Below are positions 12,167-24,500 of a stretch of DNA of 64,000 nucleotides, piece after piece. The translations under genes were made by a program, and so were the position numbers. Under the pieces are notes generated by a model. It was not told where the DNA came from. It did not search any database and saw only the letters and a list, made by a program, of their open reading frames with translations. Each line of letters begins with the position of its first letter. Within the stretch, counting starts at the first letter, position 1. This stretch comes from Deuterostichococcus epilithicus (taxonomy: Eukaryota; Chlorophyta; Trebouxiophyceae; Prasiolales; Stichococcaceae): positions 124,001 to 188,000 of the forward strand of contig JAVTLE010000005.1 of assembly GCA_033439295.1 (NCBI GenBank). The letters are read 5' to 3'.

Positions 12167-14287
12167 TCATGGCTCCTTGACTGCAGTTGCTGCCGCCGCC
12201 GCCGCCGCTGCTTCCCGATATCTGATGCGATTCTTCCTCGATGTACAGGCCTTGCACACGCTGTACAAGCCGTCTGGATGCAGCATATTCTTGGAGTACT
12301 CGCTGCTGGGTTTCACCTAGAGTGAGAAGAACCACAGTCACTGGCTGCGGAGGAAGATGCCATGACAGTCCTTCAGACGACTGCCAGTGAGCCGTCTGAG
12401 ACCAAGCACCCTTTCAGACTCCAGCTGTGCATGTCATGAAAGCACGGCCAGTGACCATCTGGGGGCAGCCGCCATATTTGGAGGCGCCGGCCAGTGCCCA
12501 AAAGCCGGCCGGTACCCGGCAACCGGCCCCGCAGCCGTCTGCTCCCCTTGCATAGCGTGGGCCCATCAGGACCACGCAAGCAGCGGTCCTATCATTCTGC
12601 CCGTGTTCCTTCATTCTTCACTGCCTTGGAATGTGATGCCTCACTATGAACAGGGTTTAGACCACCGAAAGCGTCACCCAGGATGAACACAGGACGCGCA
12701 CCTTGCTACATGCGGAGCACTGCTTGCGGGGCTCTGGCGCCTGCACCGGCCGCGCACCCTGTAGCGACTTGCGGTACTGAGCAGCCTGCCTCGCGTCGCA
12801 AGCCTTGCAGGTGGGCTGCCGGCCGTCCGAGGCCGACCGCATCCGGGAGAAATCAGCGAGCGGCTTGACCTGCGCGGTGTACAGGGTCCGAGCGAGGGAC
12901 GGTCACCGGTGGGCCTGGGTGCGGGTGACAGCATGCACAGCTTGCTTTCGGAAAGGAATGCAGGCCACGTGGTAGGGACAGGCAGCAGACGCTTGCGAGT
13001 GCGCCGGCCGGCAGCCGTGGCGGGTGCAAGCATGGAGGGGTTCACGGTGCCTGCGTCGTCGGACTGCAGTGAAGCCTGAAAGCCTGCCTGATAGGTTGCC
13101 AATGCCGCCAGATTCAGAATGTTCTGCATTGGCCGCCGGCATGGCTTGCAAGAGCGGGACGCAGGGGAGGACTGGCTCAGCCTGCAGTCCGATCTGAAAT
13201 GTAAACCCTAAAGCCAATCCACCTGGGTGCACTCTCGGCAGGCCTTAGTGTCGGCCGGGGCCCCTGCCGACACAGCAGCCGTCGCCGCTGCCACCGCCGC
13301 CGCGGTTTGCCGCCTCTGCGCCCTCTCCGCCCCTGCTCGCGCGTCCTTTTCGCAGGTGCACGCCCTGCATGCAGAGACTTGGACACGCCTGTACTTGCAG
13401 AGGCATTCACGGGGCGAGGCCTTCCCTTTATGGAAGGGGCGCGCCGCGGCTTTGCCCACATTGTGACAGTGCGGTGCAACAGCAGTGCGACAGCGGGTGC
13501 TGCAGCGGCTGGGTGCTTCCCACCGCCTGGGTGGTTTCTGCAGCCGGCGCCATTGGCCTGCCGCTGCCCGGTGCCGCACCCCAGGTAGGCCACCGCCGCG
13601 GCTCACAGGTTGCCAGGGTGGCAGACCAGGCGGGTCAGCGTCACGCAGACTTAAGGGCCTCGGGACCAGGCCGTGCCACAGCAGTGCCTGCCCTGCTCAC
13701 CTGCACATGGTATGGCGGCCGCTGAGTCGGCGCACGCTCACGGCAAACCAGTCGGCCGGCAGCGTCAGGCTGCACCGCGAGCACGTCTGCGGGTCGGGCG
13801 ACGGCGGGTGCGACTCCAGCGCCAGGCTGGCACTGTGGACATTCAGAGAGCGCAGCTGATGTGTGATGTAAGTGCAGCCCAATCACATGGGTGGCTGACT
13901 GGCTGGGGTTGCTGGTGTGGAACGTCGGTATGACTGCAGCAATCACACCGGCCCGCATGCACAGCCGGGCATGAAGCGGACCGAGCGCTCCGGCGGCACT
14001 GCCATGCCCGTACGTCTCCAGTCCTGCAGTTAGTTGACGCACCGTCGCTTCCGCGGGCGGCGCTCTTGGTAGCGCTTCGCCCTGCAGGCGAAGCAGAGGC
14101 TGTGGCGAGCCGCGGGCAGCTGCGGTGCCGCAGGGAACAGCCGCATGGGATACTCGTGGCCGCAGTCCACGCAGCGCTTGGCGCCGCTGCCGCCGTCGTA
14201 GCTGGCCGACTTTGGTGTTGCTGCTCCTGCGCCATATCCCACCGCAGTCGCTGGGCCGCTGCAGCTCAAGCCCAGGCCGTCCTGCAT
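12167..14287 (-). CDS. Four-module Cys-rich zinc-ribbon-like protein, copy A
   Basis: This is the first member of a family repeated in this window; its function is unknown. Minus-strand exons: up to 14287-14043 (module 1, CVDCGHEYPMRLFP ... CFACRAKRY), 13832-13701 plus the start of 13364-13223 (module 2, CSRCSLTLPADWFAV ... CRAC), the end of 13364-13223 plus 12869-12702 (module 3, CREC ... CKACDARQ), and the end of that exon plus 12316-12167 (module 4, CSACSK then DGLYSVCKACTSRKNR), with a stop at 12167. Each module has the form C-x2-C ... F/Y ... G-x3-4-C-x2-C, which suggests one zinc per module. Intron phases 2, 2, 0, 0 match copies E and F exactly. The C-terminal tail is basic then Ala-rich. 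The start is uncertain: ATG at 14287 may instead be part of an acceptor. Nucleic-acid binding is plausible but unproven. Confidence 0.75.
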
Positions 14288-15395
14288 AAGAGCACTGGGC
14301 AAGGCTGAACAGTCTTCTGATTCAACCTACGGCTGCAAGGGTCAGACCATGGTGGCAGCAGTCGACTTGTCTGCACAATGCCTTGTGGCAGGCGCCATAA
14401 CAGGCGGTCCGTCAGTAGGCCTTGATGCAGAATGTTCTCGAACAAACCGGCCCACCTTTGAATCTTGTGCTTGAGGGCGATCATCTTCTGTGACGCTGTC
14501 GCCAGACAAGGCTGCCGCACAGCACAGCGGCAGCTGCCTCCGTCCGGTGCCGGTCCGTGTGATTGCGTCCTGCAGTCCCTGGGGGCGTCCGCCGTCCTGG
14601 TGAGCTGCGGTCCGTTTGCTGCAGCATTCGCGCTGCGGCACCGGTGGAGCAAGACGCAGCAGATGCTGTCTGACTCGCAGCACACCGCCCGCACTGCTGG
14701 CTTGCACGGTACAGCAGATTAGCGGCATGAACTTGCCTGCCAGGCAGCCTTCAGCACCTCGGTAGCACAGCACTGATGTCAAGTTGTCAGGTCTGTCAAT
14801 ATTCTTGTGGACTATCGCTGCGCAGTTGAGCAAAGTATGAATCCTGTTAGAACCTCAGGTGCAGGACAAGTTTTTGGTGGCTCTGCCCCGGAATGCAGTT
14901 GGCATTGACCTGTGAGAGCTGAATGTTGAATATATACCACCGTCTGCACCTCGAGGACAGCATCACAACGCGGGGGGATTCAGGAATTCCGGAAATTCCA
15001 CTTGCAGCCTTGTCAGACAGGGGCTGCGTTGCTTGTCTGACAAGACCTCAACACCGCTTCAGCGCCTAGCAGCTGCAACCCAGCTTAATTTGCTTTCCCG
15101 ACAACAAAGCAAGCACAATTGTGCGTCCGAAAGTTGCTGCGCCGTCTACAAGTGCGACGACTTTGACCTTCCACCTCAAAGCGCAAATATCTGATATCCT
15201 GCGAGGAGCACTGGCAGCCAGGGTGCCATCAGCAATTTTTGCCTCAAAATATCCTGCTAAGAGGCTGGCCTGCAACCCAGCCCAGCTTTGGACTTTCCGG
15301 GCTCCAGAGCAAATTTGACCAAGCGGGGCAACACTGAGTGGCTGCATTTGCTCTGCAACGCGGTGTCCTTCGACCACGAGGTTCGAGCTGGAACC
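14288..15395. other. Divergent intergenic region
   Basis: This region lies between the 5' ends of zinc-ribbon gene A (-) and the thioredoxin-like gene (+), so both promoters should be here. The inverted repeat at 15009-15044 is its only clear structure. Confidence 0.4.
15009..15044. repeat. Perfect 11-base inverted repeat (hairpin)
   Basis: CTTGTCAGACA at 15009-15019 is exactly inverted as TGTCTGACAAG at 15034-15044, with a 14-base loop. It could fold in DNA or RNA. Its role is unknown. Confidence 0.7.
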
Positions 15396-17645
15396 ATGCA
15401 GCAACCAGCCGCTCAGCATCGACAGGCAGTGATGGCACGCCAGCAGTGCACGGTTCCGCTGCCATCCGTCCGCCGCACGCGAGGGCTTCCCCTGCTGCAG
15501 ACCATCAGACAGCAGGTGTGGTGCCTTCAGCCTCTGACAAGTCGGTTCAGCGCTTGATCAATGCGTCCCAGGAATTCGAGCAAGGAATGGTGACACATGC
15601 TCACAGATACGTACGTGCCATGTTGCCGCAGGTGTGTTGCCGACACGGGCGTCGGGAGCGAGGCCTGGGCCCGATCGCCGCGCTGCGTATTGATCGGGCC
15701 GCTCATCTCGAGGCCGCATGGCAGCGGCAGGTGCCACACAGAAACTTTTGTCATTTCGCGGGCTGACAAGCGCTTGCGCGCCTTGAAGCAGCGCTAAAAC
15801 ATCGCAGTGCGGGTTTGCGCGACGATGCACCAAGCGCCTGGCGTCTGGTCGGCCTGCGGCACACGAGGCCTCCGCCTGATGTGGCACCAGGCGCTGTCAC
15901 CACACTCGCGGGACCGCACGCAGCAAGACCACAGCTGCACACTCTGCACAGCAAGCTGCCAACCTCGACGGGCTTGCAATCAACCTCAAACCTGTGCTGC
16001 CTGCCACCCTTCCTGCACACTTCCGTCAAGAACCGGCTGTGCCGCAGGCTGCGTCAGAGGCGGCGGCTGCGGTGGAGGAGGGCGCCGGCGGCGTGCTGGA
16101 GGTGCGCAGCATCCAGCACCTGGAGACGCTGGTGGAGACTGCGGGGCCCGCTGTCGTGGCCATCGCGTTCTACAGCCGGGTAGGGGTTTTCCATCAACAC
16201 GGAAATCAAATACCCCTGAGTCGTTGTTGTTGTCTGGCGGCAGCTGGCGCCGCAGTTCGGCAGTTGCTGTTGCTGCCTGCTGGGCGGTGCCAACGAAGGC
16301 CTGCGGCGCTTGCTGTGTGTTGGCAGCCCGGGATTGACTGCGGTGGACGTCATCATTGCCCATTTTGAAATCATTGGCCGCACGACTGGCACCAGCAACT
16401 GCGTGGGACGCTGGCGAGATGCCCGGACGCAAATCGGGAGTAACGCGGTGTAAAGTGCAGTTCGCTGTAGGCATCTCTGAGAGCTTGCGACCTCCTGACC
16501 GTGTCCTAGACTCCCTGATCCCTGATGTGCAGTCTTGCGGCGCCTGCCGGCGGATGATGGGGCGCTTTCAAGCCATGTGCAGAGAGGTGCGCGCCACGGC
16601 CTGACCACTTCGCACACCTGTCTAAGCAGATGCCCGAAATGCTACCTGGGTCGGGATGAGCTTCCGAAATCGTGGCTTGCTAGGTTGCCACCTTTGGATC
16701 TCGCCTACCTGCCTGCAATCCGTGCATGCCACCTCTGCTGAGCAGCACAGCGCTACGCAGCTCTGTTATCAGTGGCCGCCGGTCTGGCCGCTAAAAGGCC
16801 TGGGGCGTGGCAACCTGGGACTTGGCTAACTCGGCACCGCGGGGCAGGCATGAGCAGCACGCCTGCAGCACGGCAGCTTCACCGAGCCCTGTCATCCGTT
16901 CGAGCCGTGCGCTGCTGCTATTAGCCCCGAGAGTTCTTTTCTTGTGCAGCTGGCCTGAAGCACGTGTCTCACCTCGAACCACGGCAGGCAGCGCTGCAGC
17001 GCGCGGGCGTGCGCTTCCTGAAGCACGACATCCGCACGGAGCATGACGACCTGTCGGACCTGGCCCGCCTGTACCGCGTGCGTGCCACACCGACCTTCGC
17101 TTTCCTAGTCGGCGGCGCCAAGGTAGAGTTCAGATCTACATCCCACGATTGGCCTACACTGCCTTGATTGCACACCGTGCTCCAAGGATGCAGATGCTGC
17201 AGCACGAAGTGCGGACGTGCAGTGCGCTTGCACCCTTCTGTGTCCGCCACCCTCTCGTCTGCAGCAGCCGCAGAGCGATGCCCGAGCTGCGGAGCCGGGC
17301 ACCGCAGCGAGACATGCCTCCGATGCTGGGCCGCCCTCATGCAGCTGCTGAGAGACAGCTTTGCGGCAGGAGCTGCGACACTGGATGATCTCGTGCACCG
17401 TCTGATACATATGCAGCTTAGATACCCGAAGCCCTACAAGGCAGGAGCTGCGACACTGGATGATCTCGTACGCCCTACCCTCGCACTTTTCCGCCACCCA
17501 GGTGCTGGAGGTGCGGATGCGGGACACGCGGTCCATGACCGGCAGCTCCGCCGCCATTCAGTCGCACCTGGCGGCGTCGGAGGACCGCCTGGCGGCCGCG
17601 CTGCGGGCAGTGCTCTTCCGCTCGGCGCCCTCCGCGCGGCGGTAA
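15396..17645 (+). CDS. Thioredoxin-like protein, probably chloroplast-targeted
   Basis: Five exons read in phase: 15396-15515 (Arg/Gln-rich, acid-free leader beginning MQQPAAQHR, transit-peptide-like), 16048-16179 (strand VVAIAFYSR), 16533-16586 (redox motif SCGACRRMM), 16988-17122 (YRVRATPTFAFLVGG, with the cis-proline ATP) and 17502-17645 (helical tail to the stop). The C-G-A-C active site and the ATPTF cis-proline loop are diagnostic of the thioredoxin fold. The motif differs from the classical CGPC and resembles the atypical ACHT-type plastid thioredoxins, which is inference. Joining the leader exon straight to 16048 is phase-compatible, but another small exon may lie between. The third intron holds a 28-base direct repeat (17366 and 17440). 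Confidence 0.8.
17366..17468 (+). repeat. Direct repeat in thioredoxin-like gene intron
   Basis: GGCAGGAGCTGCGACACTGG and the next nine bases occur twice, starting near 17366 and 17440, about 74 bases apart. Confidence 0.8.
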
Positions 17646-18682
17646 TCAGCGGTGATTTAGAACTGGTGCACAAAGCGAGTGCGGCATGGCGTTGCTGGCC
17701 GCCGCAGGCGCGGCGGAAACAGGACGGCGCCAGGGAAACAGGACACTGGCGGGGCTCTCCAGGGAATTCCGCTTGCGCGATGGTCGCACACCAGGCGTGA
17801 CAGCGGGCTGCCGGCGGAGCTCTGCCGGCCATCGCCGCTGGCGCGGCGGTGGCAACGTCAGTGTGCGAGCGGCAGAAGACTATGCTGGCAGTGTGCGCTT
17901 CCTATTGGCGCCTTTGGCACGGCGGCAACGCTGGTGGCTGACGATGCCGCCAGCTCTCCTGAGTGCAATCGTGGGTGTTGGCAGCAGCGGTGGTGGCGGT
18001 GTGGCAAGCAGGCTCCGGCTGCAGGCTATGTTGGCAGGCTGGCCAAGGTCGCTGATCGTTAAAGGCTTGTGAGATTAGAAGGAAAGGGGGTCAGGCGGCA
18101 GAAGTTGTCAATTGTAGGGTTTGTGTACTTGGCGACTGGCTTCAATGAACCACATTGGCATTGTCTAGAGTCTTGCGGTGCGTGCATGTGTGCAGAGGTA
18201 GTGGCAGCTCTAAGCTCTAGGAGAGTACTTGGTATGTAGAGTGTTGTGCGATGTACGGTACCTCTTGGTGGCTTGTGATGCAGCAGCAGATACCTCACCG
18301 GTGTCAGTCGGCAGCGCACCATTGCCTGCTGAATCAGCGTGCCAACCGGTACAGTTTGTACATTAGGTTTTGCAAGTGATGACTTTACGACTAGGGAACA
18401 GGTGTCAGAGCAGGTAGCTGTATGAGTGCGTGACCACTCGTCTGTTATGAGAGGACAGATGCCTGCCAACGATGCAATGTGAAAGCTCGCTGACGACTGC
18501 ACGAATTTTGTTTCGCAAAGATGCATTGTGCACATGTGCTGGTTAAGGGTTTAGGTTTTGGTGTGCAGCTGCGCCCGAGACGCCTCGCTGTCAGACTTCC
18601 AGGTCTGCTTTGCAGGAAACTCGAAAATGGTGGCCCTGACTGCTACGACGGGTGGATACAGAGAATTCGTGCTGTTGTTCCC
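17646..18682. other. Spacer between thioredoxin-like and polyglutamine genes
   Basis: The open frame around 17686-18072 is not similar to anything I know and may be chance or an upstream exon of the next gene. The rest shows nothing. Confidence 0.3.
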
Positions 18683-19181
18683 AGGTCGCAGAGTTGCGGC
18701 AGCGGGCTGCTGCAGCCGAGGCGGAGCGTGACGCACCCACCGCGAGCATGGCGGCAGCTGCGCTGGCGTCCCCCACTTCGTCTGCGGGTGCAGCAGCCTC
18801 CCGCGCTGGGGCGCGGACGCTGTCGGGACGGCAGCGCCTGAACGGCGGTGGGGCTGGTACAACCGGCGGTGGCGGCGGCAGCAGGGAGCAGCTGCACCCA
18901 GCGGCGGCGGCCACAGCCGTGCTTGGCGGCAGGCCCTGGACGCTGGTGGCGCAGCTTCCTGCTTCTTCAAGGTTTGTTCGCCTGGGCGCGACCCTCAGCC
19001 GGCCCGGCACAGCCTGCGGTGGTGGCGGCGGAGGCAGCAGAGGCGGCTCGATTGTGAAGCGGGCTCGAAACGCCGCCAGCCTGTTCATATCTCTAGACGG
19101 CGGCGCCGGCAGGGTACATAGGGCCGCTTCGGGCGACGCACCCCACCACATTCAGCCGCTGCCATCGCCGCCGCCGCCAGT

Positions 19182-19234
<53 letters not shown>

Positions 19235-19928
19235 GTCGGCCACTGCGGCAGCACAGGCCGCCGCAGGGTGGCCGTCCGTCGCAGGCGGTCGCGGCAACAG
19301 CGGTTGACGCCCTGACTCCGGCGGATTGGGGTAGCAGCATGAACGTGGCGGACGCACGGGCGGCGGCATTCCTCGAGCGGTTCCCAAACAGCCCGGTGGC
19401 ACATGTGCTACGGCAGCGACTGTCCGACTCTGGCAGCACAGTGGCCGGCGTTCGCACGGGCAGCTCGTCAGCCGGCAACGGTAACACAAGCAGTAGCAGC
19501 ACATTGAGCAACAACAGAACGTGGGGCGGTAGCGGCGGCGAAGCAGCTGGTGGCAATCACATCACTGCGGATGGCAGCAGCATGGCAGGCACCAGCACCA
19601 CTCGCACACTGAGCAACAAACAGCACCTACGAGCAGCATCGCACTTGCGCAGCAAATCTACTCATCAAAGGCACCCGACGGCAGGGCTGGGCCTTCAAAG
19701 GCTGCATTTGCAGTGGCTGGCCCGCCGCTGGCGCCGCCTGAAGCCTCAACATGGCCGCAACTGCCGCCACTGCAGAATGCGCTGCCAGAGGCTTGGCACA
19801 CGGTGCTACATGACAGCGCTAACGAGCAGCTGGCGCACGGTAGTCCAGGCGGCGGGGGCAGCCCATCGCAGATGGCATCCAGCGATGGCGGCGACACCCC
19901 ATCCAGCGGCGTGCTGGCGCTCCTATAG
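18683..19928 (+). CDS. Polyglutamine, Ala/Gly/Ser-rich protein of unknown function
   Basis: I do not recognise it. An acceptor at about 18682 opens an exon starting [16 protein letters not shown], a short coiled-coil-like segment, so there should be an upstream exon. The exon continues through Gly- and Ser-rich sequence and a tract of about 17 glutamines (near 19180-19232). A more ordered patch follows (ADWGSSMNVADARAAAFLER, then FPNSPVAHVLRQRL), then a Ser/Asn/Thr-rich tail. The frame that reaches the stop at 19926-19928 (AFAVAGPPLAPPEASTWPQL ... SSGVLALL) is different from the first, so an intron between about 19600 and 19650 or a frameshift is needed; a CAG acceptor is available near 19651. 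PolyQ with low complexity is common in algal regulatory proteins, but no DNA-binding domain is visible. Confidence 0.45.
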
Positions 19929-19934
19929 CTTCCA

Positions 19935-20225
19935 TACGATGGATTTCTTTGGATGTGATGGAAGCATTAATGGAATTTCGGGCGGTCCATCATGCACCCA
20001 ATGGTGTAATACGATGTGCCCCTGATAGAAATCTATATTCCATCAATGAACTCCATCGTGCTCCAGCCACTTTCCAACGTCAGCAATTCCATCAACCTGA
20101 TGGAAACCCATCGTGACCATTGATGTGAAAATCGATGGAATTTCAGGCGTTCCATGAGGCACCTCCGTGATGGAATTCCATCGACTCCATCGCAGGATTC
20201 CATCAGATACCCTTTTCCGACGCTG
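19935..20225. repeat. Cluster of GATGGAA / TTCCATC motifs
   Basis: This AT-richer stretch contains about ten copies of GATGGAA or its complement TTCCATC in both orientations. A longer direct repeat is AATGGAATTTCGGGCGGTCC near 19969 and GATGGAATTTCAGGCGTTCC near 20132. Opposed motifs can form hairpins. It may be a small non-autonomous element, a decayed satellite or a site cluster. It lies just past the polyQ stop. Confidence 0.7.
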
Positions 20226-20495
20226 CCCGCTGCCACGGCGGCAAGCTTGTCTTTGACAGGCGGGCGAGCAGCGCTGCAGCGGCAGCCGCCAGGTGCGAGC
20301 TTGCGAGACTCGCAGCCCGGCCTGCGGCGCAGTCGCACCTGGCCAGCCGAAGAAATATTTGTGAAGGATGACAGACCGACAGCAGCGCAGCAGCAGCATG
20401 CGCCCAAGGAGGGTGATGTTGCCAGCAGCCACAATGGAGCAGGCGGCGATAAGGAAACCTCGCTGCGCAGCAGGACGCTGCGGCCCTGGAAGTGA
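20154..20495 (+). CDS. Possible further exon of the polyglutamine gene
   Basis: From about 20220 a plausible coding stretch reads LPAATAASLSLTGGRAALQR and on to a stop at 20495, with composition like the preceding gene. It could be a last exon spliced over the GATGGAA cluster, or nothing. There is no homology to support it. Confidence 0.2.
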   Translation: MRHLRDGIPSTPSQDSIRYPFPTLPAATAASLSLTGGRAALQRQPPGASLRDSQPGLRRSRTWPAEEIFVKDDRPTAAQQQHAPKEGDVASSHNGAGGDKETSLRSRTLRPWK

Positions 20496-21510
20496 GGCAG
20501 CCACCGACTCTACCGCCACATTGGCTGTTGGAGGGCAAACAGCAGTCTCACGGGGAGCACCGGAGGGGCTTGATATTGTGGTTGAGAAGTGGCAGGAGTG
20601 GCATGGTAACAGGCAACACGGCGGCTGCTGGCGGTGCGACTCACAAACAGCTGGCGGGGATGGCGCCGTACAAGAAGCGGCGCGGCTTGTTCAGGTGCGA
20701 CCGGCTGGCTCCTTCCATTACGACCTCTGTTGCAGGAAGAGCGCACAGCAATGCTGCGTGGCGGAGGAGCTGCAGAAGGGAAAGATGGGCTGGGATGGGA
20801 ACTTTGCCTTCTATTGAGCTTTAGCGCAGTGCCTGCAGGAGGTTGTTTGGGAGGCGAAGCAGTGTGGGACGGGGGGGGTTGCTGATGTCGGACGCAGCCA
20901 TCCTTTGAGGATGGCAAGGCGGAGGAGGGAATGGCTACGCTTTTGAGTTCGGCAGTGTATTTATGCATGGCATTTGTAAAGGAGGAGGGGCAAGTGTGGG
21001 CAGCCTGTTGCACGCAGGCTTGCGCATGCAGTCTTGAGAGTTGAGACACCATGCAAGTTGATTACAGATCGAGAATTTGCAAACCTGAAATAAGTCGAGC
21101 CCCATATGTTCCCCCAAAAAGGTGCCTGCCACGTGCTGAAGTGCTCTGAAACGTGATGGCTGCCACGGCGGTGAGGCTTGCCGGGCAGAATTTTCCATCA
21201 GCACCCCAGCAGCAGCAGGCAGTACACGTCTGTCACACACTGGCAAAGGTTCCAAAGTTTGGGGGTTCCGAGGCGTGATTCCGGGCGCGACTCGGCCCGG
21301 CCTCAGGAAATGGGTTCCGAGTACATGTCACACACTCTCCTGGGCGGCAAATACAGCGCAGCACAGGCCGCCTGTTTGCGAGCTCACCGTTGCCGGGCCG
21401 CATGAGCATTTCACCAGTAACTACAGCGCTCCCACAGCTGGCCACAGCCGCTGCTGCGGGCGGCTGCCTGCCGCAGGCCACAGCTGCCGCTCTAGTGGCC
21501 GCCTGCTCGC
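20496..21510. other. Convergent spacer before METE 3' end
   Basis: This spacer lies between the polyQ gene (+) and the stop of METE (-). No supported gene is present. Confidence 0.4.
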
Positions 21511-24500
21511 TCATTGGCTGGCGGCGATCTTGTGCAGCGTGCGCATTTCGGACGCCGCCTTGACCATGTTCTTCAGCGCCGCCGCCACCTGTGGAGGTAG
21601 AACACTAGGGTATAAGTATGTTTCGGGAACCAGCTTGTGAGACGGCAAGACGCGTGCGACACAGCAGGCAGGAGGGCTGCCTCAAAATCTTGCACGAGGC
21701 TACCCGCACACAGCCAATGCCAAGCGGCTGCGGCAGAGTCCACGGAGAGCGGCATGAAAGCCAGCCAAAAGAAGGTGGCGTTAGTGGCATTAATGCAATG
21801 GACTTCAGGGGAGCAAAGGGGATCAAGGGGGTTGAAAACAGTCAAGAATGCACTGCTCGCCTCAGGCCAGTCGCGCGTCTTGAGGCCGCAGTCGGGGTTC
21901 ACCCACAGGCGCTCCGGGTGGCCGCCCAAGATGCCAGTGTCCAGGAAGCTCTTGACCTTGGCGCGAAGCGCGTCGACGGGCGGCACCGCCGGGCTGCAGG
22001 CAGGCGAGCGAGCGACCATGGCTCAGCATGGTTCAGCATGACCTTCAGGTCAGCAGCAGCTTTGCGGTGCAGCAAGATAGACCTGGCGAGGAGCAGGAGG
22101 GAGGCGAGCGCACCAGCGGCTGCACAGGCGGCTCCTGCCCCACAGAGCGTGCAGTCACGCAGACACGCAGGGGCAGCCACTGTTCGGCGGAAACATTCGG
22201 CAGGAGTCTCGAGCCGGCAGCCCTTTGAGCCAGGGGTTCTCCTCAACGCAGCAGCGCACCTGTGCACATCGTAGACGCCGGGGCCCAGGTCCCGGGAGTA
22301 GCCGAACTGCGACAGCGCGCGGATCATCTCGTCGCCCGAGCGGCTGTTCTCGATCGTCAGCACGTCCGCTGCGCCGAGGCGAGGCGGGTGAAAGCCATCA
22401 GTTTTTGCTGCATGGCTGCGGCATGAACCCGCGACAACGACAGTCCGCCCACGACCCGCCCCATAGCACGCGGCAGGGCACCGTTATTTTTGTGGCCACA
22501 GGGCATCCGCTATCCGCTGCTGCGGCTCACACCTCGACTGCCGCAGCTGTCCAGGGGCCAGAGCAACGACCCAACGGCCCGGTGGGGTTTGTGCACGACA
22601 GCACACTCGTCGACGAGCCCAGGTGCAAGGTTTAGGGTTTAGGGCGCACCCTTGAGGCCGTCGATGGCGGGCAGGATGTCCTCAAAGTCAGAGTAGCACA
22701 GGTGGGTGACCACCTGCGTCTCCGGCCGCACCACGCTCGTCGCCAGCCTGTGCAGGCAGGGAGGAGTGTGCGGTCCACGACGAGGGGCTGTGGTTGGAGG
22801 TGATGCTGGAATGATTAAGCCGAAATCCACGGCGAGGGGCTGCGGCTGGAGGCTGATGGTGAAATGCATGCTGGAAGCGCAGACACGGTAGCGCCTGCCT
22901 ACTCAGCAGCCGCTCCTCAGGGCGACAGCCTCTGGAATGGGAGCACACACAAGCGCACGCGGTGCAACTGGTCTCATCCTAGACATGGCAGGGATGCATA
23001 CACCACATGTGACAAAGCGGGCAAATGTCTGTGCGGCGACGGGTTCGGGCCAGAACCCGAGATCCGGGCCTAAACCTCCTTTTGTGTCTGTAAGCAGCGG
23101 CGCATTTCAATGAGAGCACACCGGAAGGCGCGCACGGCCCAGTCGAGGTACGACTCCCAGCGCTCGCGCTTGAGCGGCAGCCCCTCCCGCAGCGCCGGCT
23201 CGTCCACCTGCATAACAGTTGTGATTGGACTGAGAGGTGAGCCAGACTGCCAGTGCGACGGATGGCTGGTTCTGACGTGACGCTCAATGGGACGCAGCAT
23301 GGGATGTCTGCCGAGCAGCAGCAGGAAACGAACAGTGTAGACAGCTAGCCAAGAACGAGAACGCACCTGAATGACCTTGCAGCCGGCGGCCTCCAGGTCA
23401 ACCATCTCGTCGCGCAGCGCGAGCGCCAGCTGGAAGGCCTGCACCTTGCGGCTGACGTCCTTGCGCGGGAAGGACCAGTTGAGGATGGTCACGGGGCCTG
23501 CGCGGAGGGAGTCAGGAGCGTCAGTTCGGGAGCATCAGTGCGCTGAGGGACGGGAGCATCAGATCACCACACAGACCATGGGGAAGCCACCCGCGCACAT
23601 GCACACCAGGTGTTGAAGCAGCGTCTGTGCCCTCCTCAACAGGAGGCACCCTCACGCTGGACGCGCGCGCCATGTTGATCAGGGCTTGCACTGAGTGCCA
23701 AAGCGCAGACCTCACACTGCACAGGATGTGCCAGCGCACGCTCCGAGGCAGCCAGTGTGCGAGGGGACTGAGGAGAGCACCCGACACCGCGGCGCCGCAC
23801 CGGTCAGCATGCCCTTGACGGGCTTGCGGGTGAGGCCCTGCGCGTACACAAACTCCTTGACGGTCATGGGCTCCGGGCGCTTGACGTCGGCGTGGATGAG
23901 CGGAGGCCGCACGTAGCGGCTGCCGTACGACTGCACCCAGCCGCCCGTCGTGAAGGCGAAACCGTCCAGCTTCTGGCCAAAGTACTCGACCCTGCGCATA
24001 TGGAGGTGCCGTCCGCGGGTCAGGGTCTTAAGGCTGTGTCTGCAGCCGCCTGTAGTGGGAAGTCTCATCGTCCCAGCATGGCCGATGCATGCAAACCCCA
24101 CGAATGGTGGCTCCACACACATGGGCTGGACGTGGCAGCGCACAGCCGGCAGAGGCACGCAGCGCCGCGGACCCGCGCCTGCCGCCTGGAGCGCAGCGGC
24201 GCTGCAACACGCCCGCAGCTGGACGGCGCCTGCCGCGCATTCAGCTGCCGGGCTCCACCAAGCTCGGCCCTCAGACATCCGCAGGGCGCAGCAACAGGAT
24301 AGTGCCTTTTGAACCATTCAGGTGCATGTAGAGCAGCAAAGTCGAAACCGAGGAGGGTGATAGGTATAGCAGGAGGAAAGGAGCGAGGATGCGCACATGT
24401 CGGAGCGCTCGGGCTCGCCGTGCACGAGCACGTCCAGGCCGACCTTCTCCTGCACGTCGATGGCGTAGCCCATGTAGGCTTCGATGCGCTTGCCATACTC

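Noticed and set aside
22626-22641. Internal telomere remnant marking a chromosome fusion
   Set aside because: Only two TTTAGGG units, inside an intron; too few to support it.
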